From Acinetobacter calcoaceticus ANC 3811 (GTDB taxonomy: Bacteria; Pseudomonadota; Gammaproteobacteria; Pseudomonadales; Moraxellaceae), in NCBI RefSeq assembly GCF_000399665.1, contig NZ_KB976986.1, positions 1,616,773 through 1,680,772 on the forward strand: 64,000 nt of DNA, read 5' to 3'. The notes beneath the pieces were generated by a model that saw nothing but the letters and a program-made list of their open reading frames with translations, was not told the origin of the DNA and made no database searches. This document shows, one piece after another, positions 53,682 through 62,098 of this stretch (position 1 is the stretch's first letter; each line of letters begins with the position of its first letter). Position numbers and translations under genes: made by a program.

Positions 53682-54152
53682 TTAATATTTATCAAACCTA
53701 AACTTTTCCATATCGTATGGTATGTCTAACTTCACACTCCATTGGCTTAATTCTTCACTAATTATAACGGCATCAACTTCAAAAGCATCTCGCTCACTAA
53801 AACCTTTTATTTTTAAAAAATTAACAAAACTAGAGGAGTTTATTTTATTAAGATATCCGACCCTTAAAGTATCTATATATACTGCGATTTTATTTGTTTC
53901 TTTTTCTAGGCATATTACAGCATTTTTAAAGACCTTCACGCTGCCACCATTTTGGTTACCGACTAAAGTTATCAATTCTTCTTGGTATAAAATTACAATT
54001 ATTTCATGTTCAAAAAAGTTTTTGTTCTCTGTAAATATTTTTCCAGCTATTTTTAGGGTGCTTTCGGGGAGTTCTAGATTAACTGTAGAAAAAACCTTAA
54101 ATAAAATATAAGCAAAAATAAATAAGATAAAAAGTATTATTATAAAATACAT
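53682..54152 (-). CDS. Membrane-anchored hypothetical protein, HIRAN-like C-terminal half
   Basis: A 156-residue protein with one N-terminal transmembrane helix (about residues 2-20, rich in Ile, Leu and Phe), followed by a soluble domain. The part from about residue 75 to 130 (NAVICLEKETNKIAVYIDT, then RVGYLNKINSSSFVNFL) resembles the HIRAN-type pattern of NAI-V-V-GYL with a following helix. That pattern is usually linked with DNA processing and is unexpected on a membrane anchor. The resemblance is by eye only. Confidence 0.5.
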   Translation of the reverse strand: MYFIIILFILFIFAYILFKVFSTVNLELPESTLKIAGKIFTENKNFFEHEIIVILYQEELITLVGNQNGGSVKVFKNAVICLEKETNKIAVYIDTLRVGYLNKINSSSFVNFLKIKGFSERDAFEVDAVIISEELSQWSVKLDIPYDMEKFRFDKY

Positions 54153-54245
54153 ATTAAAATATTCCTCTTAATTTTATAAATTGGCAAAAAGAATAGTTAT
54201 TCTTTCTACCAACCAATATTTTAAGAAAAAATATAAATTTCTATA

Positions 54246-54395
54246 TTATGATTTTTTCTCATTTTTATCATTTTGATTGACTTTTTCTGCGTCATTTTGA
54301 TCAGGAGTTTTAGGTTCAAACTCTTTACCATCTTGTTGTTGCTGTTGTTGCTCTTTTGATTTGTCTTGATCGCTTTTAACTTGGTCCTGAGACAT
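54246..54395 (-). CDS. Very small hydrophilic protein with polyglutamine tract
   Basis: A 49-residue protein (start MSQDQVKSDQDKSKE, then six Gln, then DGKEFEPKTPDQ) with no hydrophobic segment and no Cys, Trp or Leu. A strong GGAGAGA site precedes the ATG by seven bases. A second protein of similar composition is encoded at 54907-55059 on the other strand. Such proteins are expected to be disordered. Function unknown. Confidence 0.6.
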   Translation of the reverse strand: MSQDQVKSDQDKSKEQQQQQQDGKEFEPKTPDQNDAEKVNQNDKNEKKS

Positions 54396-54906
54396 TAGAG
54401 TCTCTCCTATTTAATGGTGTGCAGATGATTATCTAGCACTTAGTTAACATAGTCCCTTTACCTTTATATAGATACAACGCAAGTGTATCTGAATGTGATA
54501 CTGTTGTTTATTGTCAAAATATATATTTTAATCACCACACAGAATAAACACTTTAAACTCCTATATTTTTTATGATTTTAAGCCTTATTAACTTTACGCT
54601 CACACCCCAAGTAAAAATTTAACCCACAAAAACAATATCATAAAGTTTTTATATTTTTAGATACAGATGCGAATATTATATTTTTACAGACTATATAAAT
54701 AAAATAGATTTTAAATATCGATTAATTCACATCCTTAATTTAAATTTTATTATTTAAATCAATATATAAGATATTTTTTAAAAAATTATATCGATATTAA
54801 AGTATATAAAGGAACATATCTCTACATACCACTCCCATAACTACCGTAATGTAACTCAATGAAAGGTATACTATCAAACTTCACTACTCTTATTAAGAAG
54901 CTTAAA
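54396..54906. promoter_or_regulatory. Divergent intergenic region between two small hydrophilic genes
   Basis: This 511-base, very AT-rich gap separates two oppositely directed small genes. It must hold both promoters. No operator, structured RNA or further gene was recognised. Confidence 0.45.
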
Positions 54907-55059
54907 ATGTCTGATTTTAAAGACTTTTCAAAAAAAGCAACTCAGAATCAAAATGACTCCGATCCAAAACCAAATGAGGATAAAGTTGAAAAACCAGCCC
55001 AGCCATCTGAATCAGAAGATTCTTCACCAATTAAAAATAATGAAGAAAAAAATAAATAA
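54907..55059 (+). CDS. Very small hydrophilic acidic protein
   Basis: A 50-residue protein (MSDFKDFSKKATQNQ, then NDSDPKPNEDKVEKPAQP) from ATG 54907, with AAGAAG upstream; the open frame extends 16 codons further up. It is rich in Ser, Asn, Glu, Lys and Pro and similar in composition to the 49-residue protein at 54246-54395. A perfect terminator follows. It is probably disordered. Confidence 0.6.
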   Translation: MSDFKDFSKKATQNQNDSDPKPNEDKVEKPAQPSESEDSSPIKNNEEKNK

Positions 55060-55074
55060 AAAGATAAAATTTTA

Positions 55075-55118
55075 ATTAATATCAAAGAAGTCCATTTTTG
55101 GACTTCTTTGATATTAAT
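55075..55118. terminator. Strong bidirectional terminator
   Basis: A 20-bp perfect stem (ATTAATATCAAAGAAGTCCA and its complement) with a four-T loop is followed by seven T on the plus strand. It lies 15 nt after the stop of the 54907-55059 gene and 51 nt before the end of the minus-strand gene at 55170. Confidence 0.9.
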
Positions 55119-55169
55119 TTTTTTATAAACAAATCTTTCAACCAGATCCCTTAAAAACTCAACACCTAA

Positions 55170-55409
55170 TTAATTTTTAAATTTACTTAAATCTTTTGAA
55201 TTAAAATCTGGATCGACATGTGTTTGTATTAATAAAATAAGTTCTTCATTTACTTGTCGAATTAGCTGTGCTTGTAATCGGTTATCTTCAAGCTCATCAA
55301 TTAACCGAATAATGATATTCCTCAACCATTCACACTCTATTTCTTTCTCTGCATTTTTTTGGGCAAGATAATTTAAAAGTTTATCTTTTTCAATCAATTT
55401 ATCTCCCAT
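55170..55409 (-). CDS. Small helical hypothetical protein
   Basis: A 79-residue protein that appears to be almost all helix with heptad-like spacing of Leu and Ile (LRNIIIRLIDELEDNRLQAQ, then LIRQVNEELILLIQTHV), so a coiled coil or helical bundle is likely. No family is recognised. Single-gene unit. Confidence 0.55.
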   Translation of the reverse strand: MGDKLIEKDKLLNYLAQKNAEKEIECEWLRNIIIRLIDELEDNRLQAQLIRQVNEELILLIQTHVDPDFNSKDLSKFKN

Positions 55410-55592
55410 ATAGACACCTACAATCCAAACTAAATTATTTTCTTTAGATTACAGGATAAAAGAATAGATTCATGAATAATTATGTATTTATAAATTTCAA
55501 AAATTAAATCTATAAAATATTTAAATTTTATTTTAATGAAGAGGATAGCTTCAAAAATCCACCCTCTTTTATAATAAATTATTTATTTTAAT

Positions 55593-55817
55593 TTAGGTAA
55601 CTAAAAGTTTCGTATTCAGGATTAATTCAACTCTTTTTTGTGCTTCATAGAAGTCAAGTTCTTCACTTATCCAAAATGAATGAAGTTGCCCATCTAAATG
55701 AAAATACTCTTTATTATATTGAGAACCATAATCAGAATAATGGTTGTCTACTTTGAAATGAGTCTGATCATTCTTTCTTTTTTGACCATCAAGTATGCCG
55801 CCAATACAGATATCCAT
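55593..55817 (-). CDS. Small hypothetical protein
   Basis: A 74-residue protein if started at the internal ATG 55817 (MDICIGGILDGQKRKNDQ); the open frame begins 13 codons earlier. The pattern with DGQ, aromatic residues and an amphipathic C-terminal helix (DFYEAQKRVELILNTKLL) looks phage- or prophage-derived, but I cannot name a family. Confidence 0.5.
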   Translation of the reverse strand: MDICIGGILDGQKRKNDQTHFKVDNHYSDYGSQYNKEYFHLDGQLHSFWISEELDFYEAQKRVELILNTKLLVT

Positions 55818-56097
55818 TTTAATGCCAATTATTAATCGAAATTGACTATAACACACATAGATCGGTTGCTCTAAAAAGAGTTGTTACCCGCAATTTTTCT
55901 ACCATTTATCAATGCATTATGGTTTTAGTGTATCTACTTAAATTTACAGGTAATAAAAAATAATTTGTATGTCTAGGATATTTAAATACGCAATATTAGT
56001 ATTTAATTTTCCAAATTTCATATTAGTGAAAATAACCCTTCTTTGATTAGATAAATCTCTATATGCTGCAATGAATCACTTATAGAAAATTATTCGA

Positions 56098-56331
56098 ATG
56101 GCCGAACAGACCCTGCTACAAGAGCTTAACTCGCGAATCGAATATTATTCTTCAAGAACGGACTATCCCCTACGCAGAATTTTAATAGGCTACCGCGCAT
56201 ACGCAAAATTAATGTTATGCGCCTCTTTCTCAGATGAGGTCATAAATTCTGCAATTGATCCAAACAAACGCAAATATAAAAAGTTAAAAATTAAAATTAC
56301 TAAAGACGATAATCAACTTGATCTTGAATAA
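56098..56331 (+). CDS. Small hypothetical protein
   Basis: A 77-residue basic protein (start MAEQTLLQELNSRIEYYSSR) with a lysine-rich part near the end (KYKKLKIKITK). No family recognised. No clear Shine-Dalgarno sequence precedes the ATG. It stands alone between two minus-strand genes. Confidence 0.45.
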   Translation: MAEQTLLQELNSRIEYYSSRTDYPLRRILIGYRAYAKLMLCASFSDEVINSAIDPNKRKYKKLKIKITKDDNQLDLE

Positions 56332-56581
56332 ATTAATTCACTCATTAGTTTTTATAGATAACTGATTTAATTATATAAAAATTAAAATCCTTTTTAAAAC
56401 ATAACCGTTTTCAACTCTCAAAATGATTAAAAAATAACAAATGGGTATTTTATTTTGCTCATTTACAACTTCAATGACCGCAAGATGATAATGATCAATA
56501 CTGGCAATATTGTCGTAAACATCCAGATAGTGATGCCCTGCTGCTACCGATTTGAACCAAGAAAATAATTTGCTCTTAAAC

Positions 56582-57208
56582 TTATTTTTTCACAGGCAGT
56601 AGTAAAACAGGGTCTTCAATGTCATAACCAGTTTCTTCTGGAACCCCCAAATATCTAACTACAACCAACCTATTATTGTGTTTAGGCACGCTATAATTTT
56701 GGGAAATTTTTATTGCTTTGGTGTAATGAACCGCAACATGGGGCTTACTTTGTAAAGACGGTGATTTTACAACATATTCGGTTTTATATTGTGTGATCTT
56801 TTCTGAAGGATCAAACCAAGCTGATATTTGATTCTGATGAGTTTTTAATGTCTGAATTTTTACAGTCTTACTATTACTTACGATCAAAGGAGTTAAATTC
56901 CTTTTAATTTTTTTAAGCGCTTTATCAAATGCTGTACTATCTTGATCATAATCAATCTTATGTGTTTTTGGATTGATATAGAGAGATTTAACTTCAATAA
57001 GTTTGTCAGGCGATTTACTATTTAATAGATAATAATATAGTTGTGGTAAACGTCCTCGACCATCTTCGTAGTGTCTTAATACATAAAGTTTCTTCTCTTT
57101 TTGCTGATAGCCCAATACTTCAATTTTTTGTCCACCACCCACTGTCGCATAACTATGTGCGGATAAGGTTAGAATCGTGCTAAAAGTTAAAAATTTTAGA
57201 AATTTCAT
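56582..57208 (-). CDS. Secreted hypothetical protein, duplicate 2
   Basis: A 208-residue protein with a signal peptide (cleavage near residue 21, after SYA). It is about 87% identical to the protein at 47628-48254 without any length change, and flanking sequence is also shared on both sides. Both copies keep an intact frame and the same domain ends, so both are under selection or the duplication is recent. Function unknown. Confidence 0.75.
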   Translation of the reverse strand: MKFLKFLTFSTILTLSAHSYATVGGGQKIEVLGYQQKEKKLYVLRHYEDGRGRLPQLYYYLLNSKSPDKLIEVKSLYINPKTHKIDYDQDSTAFDKALKKIKRNLTPLIVSNSKTVKIQTLKTHQNQISAWFDPSEKITQYKTEYVVKSPSLQSKPHVAVHYTKAIKISQNYSVPKHNNRLVVVRYLGVPEETGYDIEDPVLLLPVKK

Positions 57209-57395
57209 CAGTTCATATCCTTGTGATCTGGTAACTATATTGTATAAATATCAATCAGATTAAAATGATACTTAAGTAAGTGTTACTTGCTGTTTCTATA
57301 TTCTTTTGTACAGAAGCAGCTTTTTTAAGGAGGGAGTTCTCTAATTATTATTTCTCCCCCTTCACACGACTCATCTAGCTTTTAGACCTAAGTCA

Positions 57396-58280
57396 TCATA
57401 AATGAATGGACTTTGCAGTATTACGTTTATAGGAGAAATAAGAACATCCTGCACACGATGCCATAATAATTGCTATACCAAAGATCTGAAAATGATTTAA
57501 TCGTTCATCTAAAATCAGCCATCCAGCTAAAGCACTCACCGCTGGTGATGCGCTCACTAATATTCCAAAAACTCGAGGATGCAGTTTTTTCATCGCAACC
57601 ATATCTAATATAAATGGAATAGCACTTGCTAGCATCGCCATGAGTAAACATGTCAAAAGAATCTTATAACTATCAAAAATATGGATAATGTGAAAAGCCC
57701 CTAAAGGTGTTGCAAACAAAGCTGCTAGGAACATTCCAGTCGCAACAGAGCTTCCACCCCCTTGCGCAACTTTAGAGCCATAAATAATATACAGTCCCCA
57801 ACCCACGGCAGCCACAAGCGCATACGTCATACCAATAAAACTAAAATTATTGTTTGAATTGCCCATAGGTAAAAAAAGCAAACCAATAAGAGATAATGCT
57901 CCCCAAAAATAATCTAATTTATTCTTGGACATTAAAATAGCAACCGTAAGTGGTCCCAACACTTCGATGGAAATAGCGATCCCCACAGACATATAAGAAA
58001 ATGCTTTATAAATTAAAGTATTCATTAAAGTGAGGATGGCCCCATAAATAATGAGATTTTTCCAATTGGTCTGTCTATTCCAGTCTCTCCAAGGTTTATA
58101 AACAATCCATAAGAAACATGCTGCTAAAGCAAGTCGAGTTAAGGTCACTCCTTCTGCACTCAGAATTGGAAAAAGGGCTTTTCCTATTGATGCTCCTATT
58201 TGCACAGAAACTAAAGATAGAAATGCGGCTGCAAATGCCATGCCTTGCTTGGAGTTTGTCTCAATCATCACATTTACCAC
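57396..58280 (-). CDS. EamA/DMT-family exporter (RhtA-like)
   Basis: A 294-residue, ten-helix drug/metabolite transporter with two EamA repeats. The pattern (QIGASIGKALFPILSAEGVT, and a late LASAIPFILDMVAMKKL) matches the RhtA-type amino-acid exporters (threonine/homoserine). The ATG four codons in is an alternative start. It is divergent from an Lrp/AsnC regulator, which often controls such amino-acid exporters. Confidence 0.85.
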   Translation of the reverse strand: MVNVMIETNSKQGMAFAAAFLSLVSVQIGASIGKALFPILSAEGVTLTRLALAACFLWIVYKPWRDWNRQTNWKNLIIYGAILTLMNTLIYKAFSYMSVGIAISIEVLGPLTVAILMSKNKLDYFWGALSLIGLLFLPMGNSNNNFSFIGMTYALVAAVGWGLYIIYGSKVAQGGGSSVATGMFLAALFATPLGAFHIIHIFDSYKILLTCLLMAMLASAIPFILDMVAMKKLHPRVFGILVSASPAVSALAGWLILDERLNHFQIFGIAIIMASCAGCSYFSYKRNTAKSIHL

Positions 58281-58389
58281 TCTGGGAATGATTGAAATTT
58301 TAATTCTATATAATCAATATATTTCTTCTATTTCTCTCAATAAAACGATTAAATAACTCTATATTTAAAGCTTAATGAGAGATTTACTC

Positions 58390-58857
58390 ATGTCAGATAT
58401 TTCTTTAGATAATTTTGATTATGCAATCTTAAGAATACTTCAAAAAGACAATAAAACTTCGCATCGAGAAATTTCTGAAAAAATTGGCCTATCCTCCGCT
58501 TCAGTTCAAAGACGTATATCTCGTATGGAAGAAAAGGAAATCATTTTAAAGAATTGCGCTATTTTAAATCCGCTTAAATTTGGAGAAAAAATTACTTCTA
58601 TTATTGAAGTCCGACTTAGCGAAGACCGCTCCGTAGTTATGGACAGAGCGAAGCTATACTTTGCTTCTGTTGAAGAAATTCAACAGTGCTACTTTGTGAA
58701 TGGAGGAGTCTCTTTTATCATTATTATGCTGAGCAATAACTTATCTCATTTTGAAAGTTTAGTTAGAAAACATTTTGCTGATAATGAAGATGTAAAAACA
58801 TATCGAACCTTAATTGTTTTAGATCGTGTAAAAGTAAACTTTGAGTTAAATATTTAA
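58390..58857 (+). CDS. Lrp/AsnC-family regulator
   Basis: A 155-residue Lrp-like protein started at ATG 58390; an upstream ATG adds five residues. The N-terminal helix-turn-helix (DYAILRILQKDNKTSHREIS, then GLSSASVQRRISRMEE) is followed by the RAM ligand-binding domain. It is divergent from the EamA exporter and probably senses an amino acid to switch on export. Confidence 0.9.
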   Translation: MSDISLDNFDYAILRILQKDNKTSHREISEKIGLSSASVQRRISRMEEKEIILKNCAILNPLKFGEKITSIIEVRLSEDRSVVMDRAKLYFASVEEIQQCYFVNGGVSFIIIMLSNNLSHFESLVRKHFADNEDVKTYRTLIVLDRVKVNFELNI

Positions 58858-58903
58858 ACTCGTCTACTTTTTGGCTTCTTCCCCCAAACACGAGCTGAAA
58901 CTT

Positions 58904-59458
58904 CTAAAGAAAGACATTAGAAATCATATTCCAGTACCCTTCTCTGTCGTCCGCCTGATCTGAACTTAAAAGCTGAATAATTGCGCCTTCAATCATATAT
59001 AAAAATAGTTTGGCATCCTGAAAAGTTGCATCGTTTTTTAGTTTTATAAGCTGGCTATAGATTTCATTCATTAGCCAAGTTCTATATTTAATTGCGACTT
59101 GATAGGCTTTGGGATAGGTCAGTTTTATCTCAAAAATGGCTTTAAACAATAGGTAGTACAGCCCCTCTAAATCGGTATGTAAAAGATAAAGCGCCTTGAG
59201 TTTATCCTTAGCGTTTGTGTGGCTGGTGTATTCAGCAATTGAAACCACTTTTTCTTTTAAACGTTCTTTTTGCACGATCAAACAGATTTCAATAAATCGC
59301 TCTTTAGAGTGAAAGTAGTTATAAAAAGTCCCTTTTGGAATTCCGCACTCTTTCAGAATTTTATCGACCCCAACGGTATGAAACCCGTAATGGTGAAATA
59401 GATTAATCGACGTATTTATGACTTGTATGGCACGTGTTGGGAGAACTAACTTTGGCAT
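58904..59458 (-). CDS. TetR-family regulator of C4-like cassette C
   Basis: A 184-residue TetR protein (start MPKLVLPTRAIQVINTSI), with helix-turn-helix FHHYGFHTVGVDKILKECG and IPKGTFYNYFHSKERFIE. It is the close paralogue of copy B. The ATG at 59458 is preferred over the upstream start at 59554 for the reasons given for copies A and B, and TATAACGGTAAAA lies directly upstream. It is convergent with the Lrp gene. Confidence 0.87.
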   Translation of the reverse strand: MPKLVLPTRAIQVINTSINLFHHYGFHTVGVDKILKECGIPKGTFYNYFHSKERFIEICLIVQKERLKEKVVSIAEYTSHTNAKDKLKALYLLHTDLEGLYYLLFKAIFEIKLTYPKAYQVAIKYRTWLMNEIYSQLIKLKNDATFQDAKLFLYMIEGAIIQLLSSDQADDREGYWNMISNVFL

Positions 59459-59478
59459 GGTTTTACCGTTATAAAAAT
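59459..59478 (-). promoter_or_regulatory. Proposed leaderless promoter of TetR copy C
   Basis: TATAACGGTAAAACC precedes the ATG on the minus strand without a ribosome binding site, exactly as in copies A and B. Confidence 0.5.
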
Positions 59479-59757
59479 TCTTGTTGTTTCTAAATGAGAT
59501 ACTTTTTTGGGAGAAAAAAGGCACAGCAAAGCCTATAAAGACTGTGCTTGGCACATCTCAAGTTTTGTTGTTCAAATAAGTTTTTTGAGCCGTAATGACT
59601 TAAAGCCTGAAAACCTTAGGGCATTCAAGCTGCTTTAAATTTTAAGCTGTGTTGTTATAGCTTTTGGCATTGAGAGCCAAGAAATAATGGATGTGCAAAG
59701 CCAACTCCTTTTTATTGGGAGTTCTGCCAGACATTAAAATTATGGTGGCAGAACGAA

Positions 59758-59835
59758 GGGGGTTCGCGGACTGGCCTTAAGACTCCAGCACACCCAAAGG
59801 TGTCCCCCTCCGTTCCACCATAGAGGGGGCACGAG
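59758..59835 (+). ncRNA. C4-like antisense RNA, copy C
   Basis: Same elements as copy A: GTTCTGCCA/TGGCAGAAC hairpin just upstream, arm TCGCGGACTG (59764-59773), CTGG/CCAG, ACACC/GGTGT hairpin, CCCCCTC/GAGGGGG stem around CGTTCCACC, then CACGAG. The arm pairs with 59880-59889. One base is missing in the loop of the last hairpin compared with copy A, while both stem arms are intact. Identity with the Rfam C4 family is from memory. Confidence 0.7.
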
Positions 59836-59879
59836 GGTGTACACACTAAAAGTATAAAACCTTTAATGCTCCTAAGGGA

Positions 59880-59912
59880 CGGTCCGCGACGACCGACTGG
59901 CAATGTGGCCAG
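59880..59912 (+). promoter_or_regulatory. C4-complementary target site, copy C
   Basis: CGGTCCGCGA (59880-59889) is complementary to the arm at 59764-59773. A CTGGC/GGCCAG hairpin follows, with one base lost in its loop. A 10-codon open frame begins 114 nt after the site. Confidence 0.65.
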
Positions 59913-60003
59913 CAGGCAAAGGATAGTGCTCTGTCCTATTGCAGTCAAGCACGCAAAATGCCATTTGTTTTAAATTAAATCATTAAAAAAGTAAGGCTAA
60001 ATA

Positions 60004-60036
60004 ATGAAGGGGTTATTGTTAAGTGGGGGTTTATAG
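60004..60036 (+). CDS. Ten-codon open frame after C4-like target, copy C
   Basis: ATG followed by codons for KGLLLSGGL and a stop, with AAGTAAGG upstream. Length and frame agree with the copy B frame while four residues differ. It may be a leader peptide or the trace of an icd-like frame. Translation unproven. Confidence 0.35.
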   Translation: MKGLLLSGGL

Positions 60037-60191
60037 GATGGATTCTCTTGGCTTATGCGGTGCTAATTTTTCAATCAATATAAGTAGAAAATTAGAAGTC
60101 CGTTAACAATTTATTCGTTTTAAATTTTGATTCTTCTCTATTCTTTTTTCAATAATACGAATTTATTATTAATAAAGCCTATCAAAAAAAC

Positions 60192-60236
60192 TATAACCAT
60201 ATACTTATAATAAATCATTATAGGTATATGGTTATA
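60192..60236 (-). terminator. Rho-independent terminator of the ABC-3C operon
   Basis: A 19-bp stem with one imperfect pair (TATAACCATATAC and its partner GTATATGGTTATA at its base) and a seven-base loop is followed by GTTTTTTTGAT on the minus strand. It lies 15 nt beyond the stop of the DUF3732 gene. Confidence 0.82.
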
Positions 60237-60250
60237 TCAGCAGCTATATT

Positions 60251-62098
60251 TTATTTCGTATACCAATCTTCTGGAATTAAAGCATTTCCGCCTCTAAACG
60301 GATCCAACAAATGAATATTATTTAATCCATTAAACATAATAGATGGGACATGTTCAAACATTAAAATTTGAAATTCATGTTTATAATTAATATTCACAGT
60401 ATCAATAAAGTTATTTAACAGTTGAAAAGCGATTTTTATTTTCTCTTGATCACTATACTTTACATCTTTTGATGCACCATCATCACCCCAATAAGGTCTA
60501 CTTGGTTGATCTATTATTAAAAAAGAAGGTACAAATTTGGACCCTTTATTAATTGCTACTTCCTGCAAAGATAAAAAATGAATTAAATGTAAAAACATAT
60601 GATTTGAACTACTACCAATATTTTCAATTAGGGTAGACTTCGGCTTTCTTAGTTGAATCTTCTTATCTTTATAATTAAAGCTTGCATACCAATTTGCATA
60701 ATTATCTAATGCACCATTTACCTGTTGCATTAATTCAGTGGCAACCTCATCAATCAAACCAATGGTAGCTACTCTTTCATCTTCAACATTTTTAACATTA
60801 ATTGAATTATAATCATTTTCAATATCATTAATTTCAGGCAAATTATTAGACAACTTATTACCTTCTAGCTGCGTATAAATACTAAGTTTGCCTTTTGCTT
60901 CACCAATAAATTCCCATTTACTTTGCAACTCCAAAAATGATTGAGGAGCCTCAGGTAGTACTTGGAGCTCATACATTAACTTTTCTTTCTCAGCTTTAAG
61001 TCGAATTATCTCAGAATTTATCTGACTTTCTACCGGCTGTTTAGCTTGAATTTCTTTTTTAATACTAGAAAGGTCTAATTTCAAGGCACTAATTAATTCA
61101 TCAAAAACTTCAGATTTAACAACTTCATTTGATCTTTTTACTAAAGCTTCAATCGGCTTTAAACTATCTCTAGAGTTTTTTAAAATTTTCTTATAATTTG
61201 AATAATCCTCATTAAATTGAGAACATTCTTTTAACTGCTTATTGATAATAAACAATCTTGAATTAATTTCTTCACGTCTTTTTGTTGAAAAGTCATAATC
61301 AGGAATGGTATTAGTATTCTCTAATAAACTATATAAATCGATCGGCAATATATTAGTATCAACTTGGGGAATCAAACCATAAGAAACAGCTTTAGATGCT
61401 ATATTTCTAATTTCAAAATCGAAAGAATTTTTACCCTCATTTAAAAGTTTTTCTCTTTTCTCCCATTTAAGAATATCTTTAAGTAAAGAGTCTTTTTTCT
61501 CTTGGGCCAAAATATTATTTAAATCATCAATACCTAAAGCCAAATCAAAAACTCTTGGTAATGCTTCACGGTATCTTGGGATTTCTTGTTTATCAAAAAA
61601 ATTTTTACTATTTATAATAATATCATCTGAAATCATATTAAAAAGAAAAAAATATCTAAAAGACACTTTAGTACCAGCTCTTAAAGAACTTCCTCCAAAA
61701 GGTAATTTCACCCTCTCATCTAATCCGAACTCAGAAGAAATAATTCCTTTTAATACGTCTTCTTTTATATTTGTTTTGATAATTTCTGGAATAACACCTA
61801 TAGATGAAAAATAATATTCATCTGAAACACCTCTTTCAGAGGGACTTTTGCGAGCCAAGAAATAATTTTTGTTATTAATATAAAACTTAATACCATACCA
61901 ACTCACGTTATCATTAATAATATCATGAGGAATATTATGTTCACTAGCTAAAAAGCAATAATCAAAAATCTTTAATAAAGTTGATTTTCCAGTTTGGCTA
62001 CCCCCAGTTATCACATTAATTTTATTTCTCTTAAAATCTAATTTTCGAAGTTCATTTTTTCTTGACCATAGAACAATCGCATCTAATCCAAAATTCAT
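60251..62098 (-). CDS. ABC-3C system ATPase (DUF3732 family)
   Basis: A 615-residue SMC/RecN-like ABC ATPase. Walker A is GGSQTGKS (residues 32-39). A long central helical region (about 270-410) looks like a coiled coil. A signature-like IGSSSNHMFLH and Walker B SFLIIDQPSRPYW (Asp530, Gln531) follow, then a late switch-like MFEHVP. Glutamine in place of the catalytic glutamate is usual for DUF3732. The family is the ATPase of ABC-three-component conflict systems, thought to sense invading DNA or its effects and to control a partner effector. It overlaps the middle-component gene by 4 nt. Low GC agrees with acquisition by transfer. Confidence 0.87.
   Translation of the reverse strand: MNFGLDAIVLWSRKNELRKLDFKRNKINVITGGSQTGKSTLLKIFDYCFLASEHNIPHDIINDNVSWYGIKFYINNKNYFLARKSPSERGVSDEYYFSSIGVIPEIIKTNIKEDVLKGIISSEFGLDERVKLPFGGSSLRAGTKVSFRYFFLFNMISDDIIINSKNFFDKQEIPRYREALPRVFDLALGIDDLNNILAQEKKDSLLKDILKWEKREKLLNEGKNSFDFEIRNIASKAVSYGLIPQVDTNILPIDLYSLLENTNTIPDYDFSTKRREEINSRLFIINKQLKECSQFNEDYSNYKKILKNSRDSLKPIEALVKRSNEVVKSEVFDELISALKLDLSSIKKEIQAKQPVESQINSEIIRLKAEKEKLMYELQVLPEAPQSFLELQSKWEFIGEAKGKLSIYTQLEGNKLSNNLPEINDIENDYNSINVKNVEDERVATIGLIDEVATELMQQVNGALDNYANWYASFNYKDKKIQLRKPKSTLIENIGSSSNHMFLHLIHFLSLQEVAINKGSKFVPSFLIIDQPSRPYWGDDGASKDVKYSDQEKIKIAFQLLNNFIDTVNINYKHEFQILMFEHVPSIMFNGLNNIHLLDPFRGGNALIPEDWYTK

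Larger units (their letters stand above)
58904..60036. repeat. TetR/C4-like RNA cassette, copy C
   Basis: The third cassette, close to copy B over its whole length: TetR gene (minus), promoter region, TTGGC/GCCAA inverted repeat, C4-like RNA at 59758-59835, complementary site at 59880-59889 and a 10-codon open frame. Its antisense arm and target are identical to those of copy A and differ from copy B. Confidence 0.82.

Noticed and set aside
53722..54111. 129-codon plus-strand open frame opposite the HIRAN-like gene
   Set aside because: The minus-strand frame has a membrane anchor and a plausible domain pattern. The plus-strand frame has neither and no ribosome binding site.
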